NCBI GenBank assembly: GCA_013322215.1
Contig: JAAMEZ010000056.1
Location: forward strand, 248,001-312,000
Length of the DNA: 64,000 bases
From: Martinezella rhizogenes
GTDB taxonomy: Bacteria > Pseudomonadota > Alphaproteobacteria > Rhizobiales > Rhizobiaceae
Reading direction: 5' to 3'
Below the pieces are notes generated by a model. That model worked only from the letters and a program-made list of their open reading frames with translations. It had not been told where the DNA came from and did no database searches. Each line of letters starts with the position of its first letter. Position 1 is the stretch's first letter. Made by a program: the position numbers and the translations under genes. This document shows, piece after piece, positions 35,632-45,689 of this stretch.

Positions 35632-36375
35632 ATGAATGAGAACCGGCTGATCTTCATAGCGACCCCCTGCTTCGGCGGCCTCGTCACCAAGGACTATATG
35701 CAGTCCATTTTTTCACTGATGCAGACAGGCGCGCAGGCCGGCATACAACTGACGCTTGCTCTGCTCGGCAATGACGCCCTGATCACCCGCAGCCGCAACA
35801 CGCTTGTTTCGTCCTTCCTGAACGATACGACGGCGACGCATATGCTCTTCATCGACGCCGACATCAGCTTCGAGCCCGATCAGGTCATGAGACTGCTGGA
35901 CGCCGATAAGGATGTGGTCGCCGCCATGTATCCGATCAAAGACTATGATTGGGGTACGGCCGCCCGCACCAATTCTCGCGACGGCGAGGCACTTGCCGCC
36001 GCCGCGCTTCACTATGTCGGTACGCCGCTTGTCGGCCAGGTCGCGGAGCGAGACGGCGATTTCGTCAGCGCCATCTATGCCGGCACGGGCATGCTTCTGA
36101 TCAAGCGCAACGTCATAGAGAGAATGATCGCCGCCTATCCGGAGCTGCGCTACAACGCAATCCATGCCTATCCCAGCACCAAACGCTCGCCTGGCACGCA
36201 ATACGCCCTGTTCGAATGCATGGTCGAGGAGGGAACGGGAATCTATCTCAGCGAGGATTTCGCCTTCTGTCATCGCTGGCGAGCCCTCGGCGGCAAGATC
36301 TGGCTCGATACCGCCAGCAAGCTTTCCCATACCGGCCCTCATCGTTTCGTCGGCAATACCACACCACGTTATTGA
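35632..36375 (+). CDS. GT-A-fold glycosyltransferase-like protein
   Basis: A 247-residue cytoplasmic protein that resembles a nucleotide-sugar glycosyltransferase: an N-terminal strand LIFIATPCFGGLV, a DxD-type metal motif MLFIDADISFEPDQV near residue 80, a later GTGMLLIKRNVIERM segment and a final EDFAFCHRWRALGGKIWLDT that fits the acceptor-side helix. Proteins like this are often annotated only as hypothetical in rhizobia. No polysaccharide genes are nearby, so donor and acceptor are unknown. It is a single gene ahead of the thiamine promoter. Confidence 0.75.
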   Translation: MNENRLIFIATPCFGGLVTKDYMQSIFSLMQTGAQAGIQLTLALLGNDALITRSRNTLVSSFLNDTTATHMLFIDADISFEPDQVMRLLDADKDVVAAMYPIKDYDWGTAARTNSRDGEALAAAALHYVGTPLVGQVAERDGDFVSAIYAGTGMLLIKRNVIERMIAAYPELRYNAIHAYPSTKRSPGTQYALFECMVEEGTGIYLSEDFAFCHRWRALGGKIWLDTASKLSHTGPHRFVGNTTPRY

Positions 36376-36474
36376 GGCGCGGCAAGTCGACATAACGACC
36401 CACACGATAAAGTTGTAAATTCAACGAACGCGGCAATAGTCAATCTTGCGAAAAATGCGACCATCGCTGCGGGG

Positions 36475-36501
36475 TTGACAGAGGACAAGGGTAAGGCATA
36501 G
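36475..36501 (+). promoter_or_regulatory. Probable promoter of the thiamine operon
   Basis: A consensus -35 TTGACA (36475-36480) is followed at about sixteen bases by GCATAG (36496-36501) as a weak -10. It lies just upstream of the TPP riboswitch. Confidence 0.55.
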
Positions 36502-36513
36502 CCTTTTGACATT

Positions 36514-36627
36514 CACCAGGGGGGTCCCGGCAAGGGGCTGAGATACTGCTGAACAATACGGCTTTGCCGATTGTGGGCGCAGTGACCCGTTGAACCTGAT
36601 CCAGTTCATACTGGCGTAGGGACGGTG
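36514..36627 (+). ncRNA. TPP riboswitch (thi box) of thiC
   Basis: The conserved aptamer elements are in order: GGGGCTGAGATAC (start of the pyrimidine-binding arm), then ACCCGTTGAACCTGATCCAG and finally CTGGCGTAGGGA. CACC (36514-36517) and GGTG (36624-36627) close the outer stem. The motif binds thiamine pyrophosphate and lowers thiC expression. The thi box was first defined ahead of R. etli thiCOGE. Confidence 0.97.
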
Positions 36628-36704
36628 CAAGCGCTCAAAGGCTTCGGATTCCCGCGTGGATTCCATGCCGGCGTCTTTCCATCATTCCGGCTGATTGACT
36701 GGGT

Positions 36705-36723
36705 CTCCAACTGCAACTTGGAG
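36705..36723 (+). promoter_or_regulatory. thiC: Hairpin masking the thiC Shine-Dalgarno
   Basis: CTCCAA (36705-36710), loop CTGCAAC, TTGGAG (36718-36723) form a perfect six-pair stem. TTGGAG is the Shine-Dalgarno for the ATG at 36733, so this is the likely expression platform: TPP binding would favour this hairpin and block translation. Confidence 0.7.
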
Positions 36724-36732
36724 CCTCAAACC

Positions 36733-38559
<1,827 letters not shown>

Positions 38560-38560
38560 G

Positions 38561-39538
38561 ATGCGTATCCTCGTCAAAGGGGCCGGCATTGCCGGCCTCA
38601 CGGTCGCCCACGAGCTGATCCGGCGCGGAGCAGAGGTCACGATCTTTGAGCCAAGCCGAAACTTCCACCGTGTCGCCTCCTGGCTCGCCGGCGGCATGCT
38701 GGCGCCGTGGTGCGAGCGCGAAAGCGCCGATGAGGCCGTATTGGAACGCGGCCGCGACTCGGCCGATCGGTGGGATGCGATTCTGCCCGGCAAGGTCGTC
38801 CGCAACGGAACGCTCGTCGTCGCGCCGAACCGCGATCAAAACGAGCTGAAGCGATTCGCCGGTCGCACAGCGGACTATCGCTGGGTGGACGAAGGCGAAA
38901 TCGCCGCCCTCGAGCCTTCGCTTGCCGGCCGGTTCCGTCAGGGCCTTTTCTTTCCACAGGAAGCGCATCTCGATCCCCGCAAGGTCCTGCAATCATTAAA
39001 GGACGATCTATCTGCAAAAGGTGTCACCTTCATCGACGAGCTCATGGATGACGATGGCTTTTCTGAAATCGTCGACTGTACGGGAGCTGCCCGCATCGGT
39101 CGCATCCGTGATTTGCGCGGGGTTCGCGGCGAAATGCTCTATCTGCAAAGCGAGGAGGTCTCGCTTTCACGGCCTGTCCGCCTGCTGCATCCACGCTTTC
39201 CCGTCTATATCGTGCCGCGCGGCAAAGGCCTGTTCATGATCGGCGCGACGATGATCGAGACCGACTTCAATGGACCGATCACCGCCCGTTCGCTGATGGA
39301 GCTCTTGAACGCAGCCTATGCGCTGCATCCGGCCTTTGCCGAAGCAGCCGTGGTCGAAACAGACGCCGGCATCCGCCCTGCCTTTCCTGACAACCTTCCC
39401 CGCGTAACACGCGAGGAAAGAACCGTCTGCGTCAACGGCCTTTATCGCCACGGCTTCCTGCTGGCGCCGGCGATGGCCGAGGAAGCCGCCGATCTTATCT
39501 TTTCCGGACACAACAACAGGAGCCGCCGATGCGCCTGA
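38561..39538 (+). CDS. thiO: Glycine oxidase ThiO (FAD-dependent)
   Basis: A 325-residue FAD oxidoreductase with an N-terminal dinucleotide-binding motif (KGAGIAGLTVAHEL, GxGxxG) and the C-terminal GLYRHGFLLAPAMAE segment of glycine oxidases. It supplies dehydroglycine for the thiazole ring. It starts one base after the thiC stop and overlaps thiS by ten bases. The position inside the thi operon makes the assignment secure. Confidence 0.93.
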   Translation: MRILVKGAGIAGLTVAHELIRRGAEVTIFEPSRNFHRVASWLAGGMLAPWCERESADEAVLERGRDSADRWDAILPGKVVRNGTLVVAPNRDQNELKRFAGRTADYRWVDEGEIAALEPSLAGRFRQGLFFPQEAHLDPRKVLQSLKDDLSAKGVTFIDELMDDDGFSEIVDCTGAARIGRIRDLRGVRGEMLYLQSEEVSLSRPVRLLHPRFPVYIVPRGKGLFMIGATMIETDFNGPITARSLMELLNAAYALHPAFAEAAVVETDAGIRPAFPDNLPRVTREERTVCVNGLYRHGFLLAPAMAEEAADLIFSGHNNRSRRCA

Positions 39539-39726
39539 TCATCAATGGCGAAGCACAGATTGTCGAAGCAACCACGCTTTCGCAGCTTCTCGCCGCACTC
39601 GAATATGAGGGTGAGTGGCTGGCAACCGCCGTCAACGGCGAGCTCGTCCATAGCGACGAGCGCAACGACCATACCCTAGCCGACAATGACAGGATCGAAA
39701 TCCTCACGCCAATGCAGGGAGGCTGA
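39529..39726 (+). CDS. thiS: Sulfur carrier protein ThiS
   Basis: A 65-residue ubiquitin-like protein ending in the required Gly-Gly (MQGG), which is adenylated and loaded with sulfur for thiazole formation. It overlaps the end of thiO by ten bases and is followed three bases later by thiG. The activating enzyme ThiF is not in this cluster. Confidence 0.95.
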   Translation: MRLIINGEAQIVEATTLSQLLAALEYEGEWLATAVNGELVHSDERNDHTLADNDRIEILTPMQGG

Positions 39727-39729
39727 CCC

Positions 39730-40503
39730 ATGCTCGAACTTTACGGAACCCAAATCGCATCGCACCTCCTTCTCGGCACAGCGCGCTACCCCTCCCCGGC
39801 GGTGCTGGCGGAAGCAGTCAAACGTTCACAAACCGGGATCATAACCGTATCGCTGCGCCGGGAAACCGCGGGCGGACGCAATGGCGGTGCATTCTTCGAG
39901 ATGATTCGCGGGCTTGGCGTTCGCGTTCTTCCCAATACCGCTGGCTGCCACGGCGTATCCGAGGCGGTACTGACGGCGAAAATGGCGCGCGAAGTCTTTC
40001 GGACCAACTGGATCAAGCTCGAAGTGATCGGCAACCACGATACATTGCAGCCCGATGTCTTCGCGCTGGTGGAAGCGGCAAAAATCCTCACCGACGAGGG
40101 ATTCGAGGTCTTTCCTTACACGACGGACGATCTCGTCGTCGCCGAGCGGCTGCTGGAAGCCGGATGCAAGGTGCTGATGCCCTGGTGCGCGCCGATCGGA
40201 ACGGCGGCAGGACCGCTCAATCTCTCAGCTCTGCGCTCGATGCGGGCACATTTTCCCGAGGTGCCGCTGATTGTGGATGCCGGCATCGGCAGGCCGTCGC
40301 ACGCGACCACCGTCATGGAACTTGGCTTCGATGCCGTGCTCTTGAATACAGCGGTTGCCGGCGCGGGCGACCCGGGCGCTATGGCGGAAGCCTTTGCCAA
40401 AGCGATCGATGCCGGCAGGCAAGCCTTCGGCGCCGGCATGCTAGAGCCGCGCGACATGGCTGTGCCGTCGACACCCGTGATTGGAAAGGCGGTTTTTGCG
40501 TGA
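39730..40503 (+). CDS. thiG: Thiazole synthase ThiG
   Basis: A 257-residue TIM-barrel enzyme that builds thiazole phosphate from deoxyxylulose phosphate, dehydroglycine and ThiS thiocarboxylate. The Schiff-base lysine lies in NWIKLEVIGN near residue 96, and the phosphate-binding VDAGIGRPSHA segment near residue 180 is conserved. Its TGA overlaps the GTG of thiE. Confidence 0.96.
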   Translation: MLELYGTQIASHLLLGTARYPSPAVLAEAVKRSQTGIITVSLRRETAGGRNGGAFFEMIRGLGVRVLPNTAGCHGVSEAVLTAKMAREVFRTNWIKLEVIGNHDTLQPDVFALVEAAKILTDEGFEVFPYTTDDLVVAERLLEAGCKVLMPWCAPIGTAAGPLNLSALRSMRAHFPEVPLIVDAGIGRPSHATTVMELGFDAVLLNTAVAGAGDPGAMAEAFAKAIDAGRQAFGAGMLEPRDMAVPSTPVIGKAVFA

Positions 40504-41111
40504 CACTCGATCCCTTCTATCTGATCGTCGACAACGCTGCCTGGATAAGGCGGCTCGTGCCACTCGGCGTCAAGCTGGTGCAGTTGCGCATCAAGGATCG
40601 CTCAACGGCTGAGATCCGTGCGGAAATTCGCGAATCGAAGGCGATTTGCGCCGCGCATGAGTGCCAATTGATCGTCAACGACTATTGGCAGTTGGCGATT
40701 GAGGAGGGTTGCGATTTCATCCATCTCGGCCAGGAGGATCTTGCCTTTGCCGACCTCCCGGCCATTCGCGCGGCCGGATTGAAGCTTGGGTTATCGACGC
40801 ACGACGAGGCGGAATTGGCGACAGCGCTTGCGGCCGAACCTGATTACATAGCGCTTGGGCCGATCTATCCGACCATCCTCAAGGCAATGCCCTGGGCACC
40901 CCAGGGTCTGGAGCGCATCGGCCGATGGAAAGCCCGCATCGGCAGCCTGCCGCTTGTGGCAATCGGCGGCCTGAGCGTCGAGCGCCTTGCCGGTGTATTC
41001 GAGCACGGCGCTGATATTGCTGCGGTCGTGACCGACATCACACGCAATCATGACCCCGAATCGCGAACGCTCGAATGGATCAAAGCTGCGCGACGATTGC
41101 CTCCAAATTGA
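40500..41111 (+). CDS. thiE: Thiamine-phosphate synthase ThiE
   Basis: A 203-residue TIM-barrel enzyme that joins pyrimidine pyrophosphate and thiazole phosphate. Motifs include VQLRIKDRS near residue 24, IVNDYWQLA near residue 60 and the HLGQEDL segment near residue 75. The GTG overlaps the thiG stop, making five coupled genes. The pyrimidine kinase ThiD, which should act before ThiE, is not present here. Confidence 0.93.
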   Translation: MTLDPFYLIVDNAAWIRRLVPLGVKLVQLRIKDRSTAEIRAEIRESKAICAAHECQLIVNDYWQLAIEEGCDFIHLGQEDLAFADLPAIRAAGLKLGLSTHDEAELATALAAEPDYIALGPIYPTILKAMPWAPQGLERIGRWKARIGSLPLVAIGGLSVERLAGVFEHGADIAAVVTDITRNHDPESRTLEWIKAARRLPPN

Positions 41112-41272
41112 CAAGATTGCGGCAACAGAAGCCATGCTAGCGCGCGATTTTGCCGTCTATTGCCCGATGAACGGGGCATTCATAAAATATTCAGCTGAAC
41201 ATAATCATGCTTAAGACGTTGATTAGATGACTCGCGTATTCGCTGAGCATAAAGGCTGCTTTGGAGGTAGTC
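41112..41272. other. Intergenic region after thiE
   Basis: About 160 bases. A weak stem TGCCC/GGGCA near 41161-41178 may end the thi transcript. The rest should carry the promoter of the small exported protein. Confidence 0.35.
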
Positions 41273-41626
41273 ATGATAAAGAAGACGGTTCTTACGGTTT
41301 TGCTGGCCGCTACGGTCGTAGGCGGCGCATTGGCGCCCGTCAGCAGCGCACAGGCGCAGTATTACGATGGCCGCCCACCCTATCGCGGTGACTGGCGCGG
41401 CCATGACGATTGGCGTCGCCATCATCACCATGGCAATGGTGGTGCTATTGCCGGCGGTGTTGCCGCAGGTCTCCTCGGCGGCCTGATCGTCGGCGGCGCC
41501 CTTGCCAACAGAGGCCCGGTGTACGAAGCACCGCCCCCGCCGCCGAGATGCTGGTTCGAGGACCGTCAGGTTCAGAACCAGTATGATGACGGCTGGCACT
41601 ACGAGCGCATTCGCGTTTGTAACTAA
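41273..41626 (+). CDS. Small exported glycine/histidine-rich protein
   Basis: A 117-residue protein with a clear signal peptide (MIKKTVLTVLLAATVVGGAL, cleavage after A-Q-A near residue 26), then a DWRGHDDWRRHHHH segment, a glycine-zipper-like hydrophobic stretch (about residues 63-82), a proline run and two cysteines near the end. The histidine cluster could bind metal. Similar small exported proteins are common in rhizobia without a known role. The ATG at 41273 is chosen for its GGAGG seven bases before and the signal peptide start. Confidence 0.82.
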   Translation: MIKKTVLTVLLAATVVGGALAPVSSAQAQYYDGRPPYRGDWRGHDDWRRHHHHGNGGAIAGGVAAGLLGGLIVGGALANRGPVYEAPPPPPRCWFEDRQVQNQYDDGWHYERIRVCN

Positions 41627-41681
41627 CCGATCAACGATGCTTCTGTCCTGAATGGGCGTATCGTTTGATGGATGATTTGGA

Positions 41682-41709
41682 TTTGCCGGCGGCCAAAACC
41701 GCCGGCAAA
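41682..41709. terminator. Terminator between small exported protein and DUF1989 gene
   Basis: TTTGCCGGCGG and CCGCCGGCAAA form a perfect eleven-pair stem with a six-base loop between converging genes, followed by CTGCTTTT. Probably bidirectional. Confidence 0.85.
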
Positions 41710-41727
41710 CTGCTTTTGGCTGGCAAA

Positions 41728-42600
41728 TTATAGTCCGTGCGTCCTCGGATAGGCATTGGGCTCCGGAAATATTCGCCCGACAAGGCTTTCAGTCTCGGGC
41801 CGCCAGATTTCGACCAGCAACGGATAACAGGGCACCGTATCGCTCGAATGCTCGCTGCCACAATCACCACCCGGGCAGGCTGAGAGTGCGCCGAGAAGAT
41901 CGATCTCCGCGAAGAACTCAATGAAATCGCCCGGCCGCGCGGGGCTTGCCTTCATGAAATATTGGTGCGTGTCGCGGGTAAAACCTGTGCACATGAACAC
42001 GTTCAGCACATCGTGTACATGGAACTCCGCCTCCTGGATGGGGATGTTCATTTCCTTGCCGAGCGCACGCGACAGGTTCGAATGGCAGCAATGATGATAG
42101 TCATCATCTTTCAATAGCCGGTTCGTGTAGGGATCGCAGCGCGTGCCGATGACGTCGTGAACGCCGGCTCCATCCGCGTCCCAGCCGTACCAGCCAAGCG
42201 TATCATGGGTGATCGTCGCCATCGGCCGCAGATAGGGTAGCGTGCTCCATAGCCGATCGCCGACACCGACATGGGTGGCGTGCAAAGCCCGCGTCTTGCC
42301 GCTGAAGAAGCGCTCGGAAAGATCCTCTGCATTCCACAGATTGAGATCGCCGACCTGCGATCCTTCGACGCTGACGATACGGAAGAAATGTCCCTTCGGC
42401 ACGCGAAAACTACCACCTTCGCGCGGGGCCACGATGACTTCGGCAATCTTGGTCATGGTTTGCCTTGCCGCACGCAGCACATCCATATCAGCCGGCGGCA
42501 GCGTGCCGTTCGGATAGACGACAACGGGCGGTTTGCAGCGCCGCTCCTCGGCATCGGCGGGAACGGGCATATCAAAAATACTGTTCATGTCGGTTTTCAT
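41728..42600 (-). CDS. DUF1989 (urea carboxylase-associated family) protein
   Basis: A 290-residue protein of the DUF1989/UAAP family, which often neighbours urea carboxylase/allophanate hydrolase genes and aminomethyl-cycling systems. Conserved features include FRVPKGHFFRIVSVEGSQVGDLNLW near residue 65, a histidine-cysteine cluster HHCCHSNL near residue 160 and CTGFTRD near residue 205. Here no urea carboxylase gene is adjacent; instead a LysR gene is divergent. Start at 42600 or 42588 cannot be decided. Confidence 0.85.
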   Translation of the reverse strand: MKTDMNSIFDMPVPADAEERRCKPPVVVYPNGTLPPADMDVLRAARQTMTKIAEVIVAPREGGSFRVPKGHFFRIVSVEGSQVGDLNLWNAEDLSERFFSGKTRALHATHVGVGDRLWSTLPYLRPMATITHDTLGWYGWDADGAGVHDVIGTRCDPYTNRLLKDDDYHHCCHSNLSRALGKEMNIPIQEAEFHVHDVLNVFMCTGFTRDTHQYFMKASPARPGDFIEFFAEIDLLGALSACPGGDCGSEHSSDTVPCYPLLVEIWRPETESLVGRIFPEPNAYPRTHGL

Positions 42601-42688
42601 TCCTCACCGATTTGAAAGGGAGACATTCGTTTCAGCAGCACTGTAAGGATACCTGGCCCTTGCGCAACGGTGATCGGGCTTGCGCTTT

Positions 42689-42707
42689 GGCTAAGTCTTA
42701 CTTAGCC
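42689..42707. promoter_or_regulatory. Perfect inverted repeat before the LysR gene
   Basis: GGCTAAGT-CTT-ACTTAGCC has two perfect eight-base arms and ends seven bases before the 42715 ATG, in the divergent region with the DUF1989 gene. It has the T-N11-A core expected of a LysR-type site (CTAAGTCTTACTTAG) and probably is the autoregulatory site. Confidence 0.65.
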
Positions 42708-42714
42708 TTGTGGA

Positions 42715-43575
42715 ATGCAACATGTCCCGCTCGCCTCCCTTCGCGCCTTCGAGGCCGCCATTCGTCACGAGAGCTTCGTCAAGGCGGCGGCTGAACTCAA
42801 GCTCACCGCCGCGGGTGTTAGCCAGCATGTGCGTACCCTGGAGGAATGGCTCGGTATCAAGCTCTTTGCGCGTCATGCCCGCGGCGTCACGGCAACAATG
42901 GCGGGCCGTGAATTTGGGGCTGCCGTTGCAAACGGCCTTCGGCATATCGACATCGCTGCCCGGCAGCTGCGGTTTGCCAGCAATAGTCGGCCGGTTAGTG
43001 TGGCCTGCATTGCTTCCGTCGCCACCCGCTGGTTGATACCGCGATTGCAGGCATTCAAGAAGGAATACCCCGAAATTCAGATCAATATCGTCTACGCACT
43101 CGATGCGAAGACACCGGAGGCGGCGAGCGTTGATCTGTTGATCCGCCATGGATCAAGGCCGGCGGCCAATGCAGTTTCCCTATTGCCCGCCGAAACGCGG
43201 CCAACCTGTTCGGTGGAGTATGAGCGCCGTCACGGACCGATCGGAAAACCAGCCGATCTCCTCGATCTCGACCTCCTGCACGACGAAACGACCGCCGCCT
43301 GGGCGCGCTGGTTTGCACTTGAGAATATCCATAGACCTCTAAAACCCGGTCCGATCTTCGCCGATTTCGGATTGATGATCGGATCCGTTATCGGCGGCCA
43401 GGGCATCGGGCTGTGTCCGACCGCCTTGATCTCAGACGAATTGGCAAATGGCACATTGGTCACCCTGTCCGACACGCCGTTGGATACGGACAAAAGCTAC
43501 TGGTTGCTGCCGGCCGGCCACCTTTCCAGCGAAGCGGAGATATTTCGCGACTGGCTGATTTCCGTTAGCAGATAG
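42715..43575 (+). CDS. LysR-family regulator (GcvA-like)
   Basis: A 286-residue LysR-type regulator beginning QHVPLASLRAFEAAIRHESF, the typical GcvA-group start, with HTH at about residues 20-40 (VKAAAELKLTAAGVSQHVRTLEEWLG). The rest is a periplasmic-binding-like effector domain. Divergent from the DUF1989 gene with a short shared region that contains a perfect palindrome, so the DUF1989 gene is the likely target. Confidence 0.92.
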   Translation: MQHVPLASLRAFEAAIRHESFVKAAAELKLTAAGVSQHVRTLEEWLGIKLFARHARGVTATMAGREFGAAVANGLRHIDIAARQLRFASNSRPVSVACIASVATRWLIPRLQAFKKEYPEIQINIVYALDAKTPEAASVDLLIRHGSRPAANAVSLLPAETRPTCSVEYERRHGPIGKPADLLDLDLLHDETTAAWARWFALENIHRPLKPGPIFADFGLMIGSVIGGQGIGLCPTALISDELANGTLVTLSDTPLDTDKSYWLLPAGHLSSEAEIFRDWLISVSR

Positions 43576-43616
43576 GCTGCGAAGGGCACGAAATCCGGAG
43601 TTGCGACAAGCCTGAA

Positions 43617-44621
43617 TCAGAGGCCTTCAGCTGTAACCGTCAGAAAGCGGACCGGCTCGGGGTCGATATCGGTGTCGATGAGACCCAGCCGCTTCAACGT
43701 CAGATCAATGGCGCGGCGCGCCTGAACCTCCGGAGCCTGATCGAGAACGATCGTCATCAGCCCCTCTTTGAGATAGGAGCGCGTCGCATCGGACAATTCG
43801 TGCCCGACCCAGAAGACCGGCCGCTGACGATATCGACGCAAAACCGTCGCGATCGCGGCATTGTCGCCGCCGGCGCTGTAGAGGCCGGCAATGTCGGGAT
43901 ATCTCGCAAAGGCACTCGTCAGCAGCTCGATCGTCTTCATTTCATCGTCCTCATCGAACATGACTTCGACGAAGCGATGCGACGGGTTTGCATGATCATG
44001 CAGATAGTTGGAAAAGCCGCGGATACGTGCCTTGTGGTTCTCATAGGTGCCGCTGTGGCAGAGCGCGACGAAAGTGCCGGAGATATTCGCCTGCATGCGC
44101 GCCATGTAGAAGGCTGCGGTGCGACCAGCCGCTTCGTTGTCGATGCCGACGTAAGGCAGTTCCAGCGCCGGTCGCGTCATGATCTGGACGACGGGTGTGC
44201 CACCGCTCGAAGCCTTGCGGACGCTGCCGACCACATCGGGGTGATCGGGCGCAACGACGATCAATGCGGAGCGCCGTGCCTGCGGATTGGCGATGTGGCG
44301 CGAGAAGTCGGCGGGATCGTCTTCCCTGGCAAAGGTTCGCTGGATCTGGATATCCTTGTCGAGCAGGGCAGCGATCCGCTCGAAAGCGCGATTGAGCCTT
44401 GAGTAGAAATAGGTCTCGGGCCGGAGCAGCACGACCTCGATGCGCACCAGACCGTGCCTGGTGCCGGCAAGCGGCGCGCGGTAGCCGAGCCGCTTGGCCG
44501 CGATGAATATCTTTTCCGCCGTCTCCGGCAAAACGTTGCCACGGCCGTTAAGCGCACGCTCGACGGTGGCCGCTCCCACACCCGCAGCAGCCGCCACATC
44601 CTTCAGCGTGACCTTGACCAT
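43617..44621 (-). CDS. LacI-family regulator
   Basis: A 334-residue LacI-type regulator: HTH and hinge TLKDVAAAAGVGAATVERALNGRG at residues 4-30, then a sugar-binding domain with a GLYSAGGDNAAIATVLRRY segment. No sugar operon lies beside it, so its target is elsewhere. A TGATCA-N4-TGATCA element at 44643-44658 lies just upstream and may be an autoregulatory site. Confidence 0.9.
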   Translation of the reverse strand: MVKVTLKDVAAAAGVGAATVERALNGRGNVLPETAEKIFIAAKRLGYRAPLAGTRHGLVRIEVVLLRPETYFYSRLNRAFERIAALLDKDIQIQRTFAREDDPADFSRHIANPQARRSALIVVAPDHPDVVGSVRKASSGGTPVVQIMTRPALELPYVGIDNEAAGRTAAFYMARMQANISGTFVALCHSGTYENHKARIRGFSNYLHDHANPSHRFVEVMFDEDDEMKTIELLTSAFARYPDIAGLYSAGGDNAAIATVLRRYRQRPVFWVGHELSDATRSYLKEGLMTIVLDQAPEVQARRAIDLTLKRLGLIDTDIDPEPVRFLTVTAEGL

Positions 44622-44642
44622 GCTCCCCTCGCCTCCAATCCA

Positions 44643-44658
44643 TGATCAGATTTGATCA
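44643..44658. promoter_or_regulatory. TGATCA-N4-TGATCA element upstream of the LacI gene
   Basis: Two copies of the self-complementary hexamer TGATCA separated by GATT, 22 bases before the LacI start on the minus strand. Symmetry and position suggest an operator. Confidence 0.4.
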
Positions 44659-44689
44659 CGGAATCGCAGCCGATGAAAGAGGGTGAATA

Positions 44690-45574
44690 TCAGCCGAAGC
44701 GGGCAACGAGAAAGTCGATTGCGCTACGCAGCATAGCCGTCGGACGTCGATCCGGCGCATAGACCAGGTGCATGGGCGTCGGCTTGTACGACCAAAGAGG
44801 CAATACCGCCTCAAGCCGGCCGGCATCGAGATCAGCAGCCAAAAGCAATTCCGGCTGCAACGCGATACCTGCTCCGTGCAGGGCGGCAACACGCAGAGCT
44901 CCACCCTGATTGGTGGTGAATCTGCCCTTGATGGCGATCTCGCGCGTTTCCCCTTCCGGACCGACGAGATGCCAGCGCCCCTGAAGTCGCCAATAGGAAT
45001 GGCCAAGGCACATGTGATTGACGAGATCGTCCGGACTTTGCGGCCTGCCGCAGCGATCAAGATAATCCGGCGATGCCGCGAGAATGCGCCGATAGGGTTT
45101 TAGCGGACGCGCCACGAGACTGGTGTCAGTCAAGTCGCCGATATGAATGCCGAGTTCGTAACCTTCGCCGATCAGATCATGCGGATTGTTGTCGAGCGCC
45201 AGATCGACGCTGACGTCGAGATTCTCATGCAGATAGTCGACAAGCGCCGGCACGAGGCTTTGTGTCCCGAAACTGACGGGAGCGACGAGCCGCAGGCGGC
45301 CGCGTGGCGCCGATTGCAGTTCGGATGCCGATTGCTCGGCCAGATCGACCTCGGCCAGCACCGTTTTGCAACGCTCGTAGTAGAGCTTGCCGACTTCAGT
45401 CAGCTGGTGACGCCGTGTAGTGCGATGAAGCAGACGTGCACCGAGCCGCTGTTCGATCGTCCTCACATGCTTGGCGACCATGGCTGACGACACCTGGCTG
45501 ATATCGGCTGCCGCGGCGAAACTGCCATGCTCGACCACCCTGACGAACATCGCCATTCCGGCCAATTTGTCCAT
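44690..45574 (-). CDS. LysR-family regulator (divergent from a tautomerase)
   Basis: A 294-residue LysR-type regulator starting MDKLAGMAMFVRVVEHGSFAAAADISQVSSAMVAKHV, the common group of aromatic or stress-linked LysR proteins. The ATG at 45574 begins the conserved HTH domain; an upstream extension would be unusual. Divergent from a tautomerase gene, a frequent pairing in proteobacteria, which suggests control of that gene. Confidence 0.9.
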   Translation of the reverse strand: MDKLAGMAMFVRVVEHGSFAAAADISQVSSAMVAKHVRTIEQRLGARLLHRTTRRHQLTEVGKLYYERCKTVLAEVDLAEQSASELQSAPRGRLRLVAPVSFGTQSLVPALVDYLHENLDVSVDLALDNNPHDLIGEGYELGIHIGDLTDTSLVARPLKPYRRILAASPDYLDRCGRPQSPDDLVNHMCLGHSYWRLQGRWHLVGPEGETREIAIKGRFTTNQGGALRVAALHGAGIALQPELLLAADLDAGRLEAVLPLWSYKPTPMHLVYAPDRRPTAMLRSAIDFLVARFG

Positions 45575-45582
45575 GATTGCAT

Positions 45583-45592
45583 ACCTATAGGT
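45583..45592. promoter_or_regulatory. Palindrome ACCTATAGGT at the LysR/tautomerase promoter
   Basis: A perfect ten-base palindrome eight bases before the LysR start codon. It may be part of a LysR binding site. Confidence 0.4.
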
Positions 45593-45689
45593 TCGGAATG
45601 AAGCAAATAGGAGCGTATTTATCGCCAGTTGGTTTTTCAAGATAGTCCATGGCGCCTAACGTCAGGCGACATTTTCTCAAGGAGTTACC

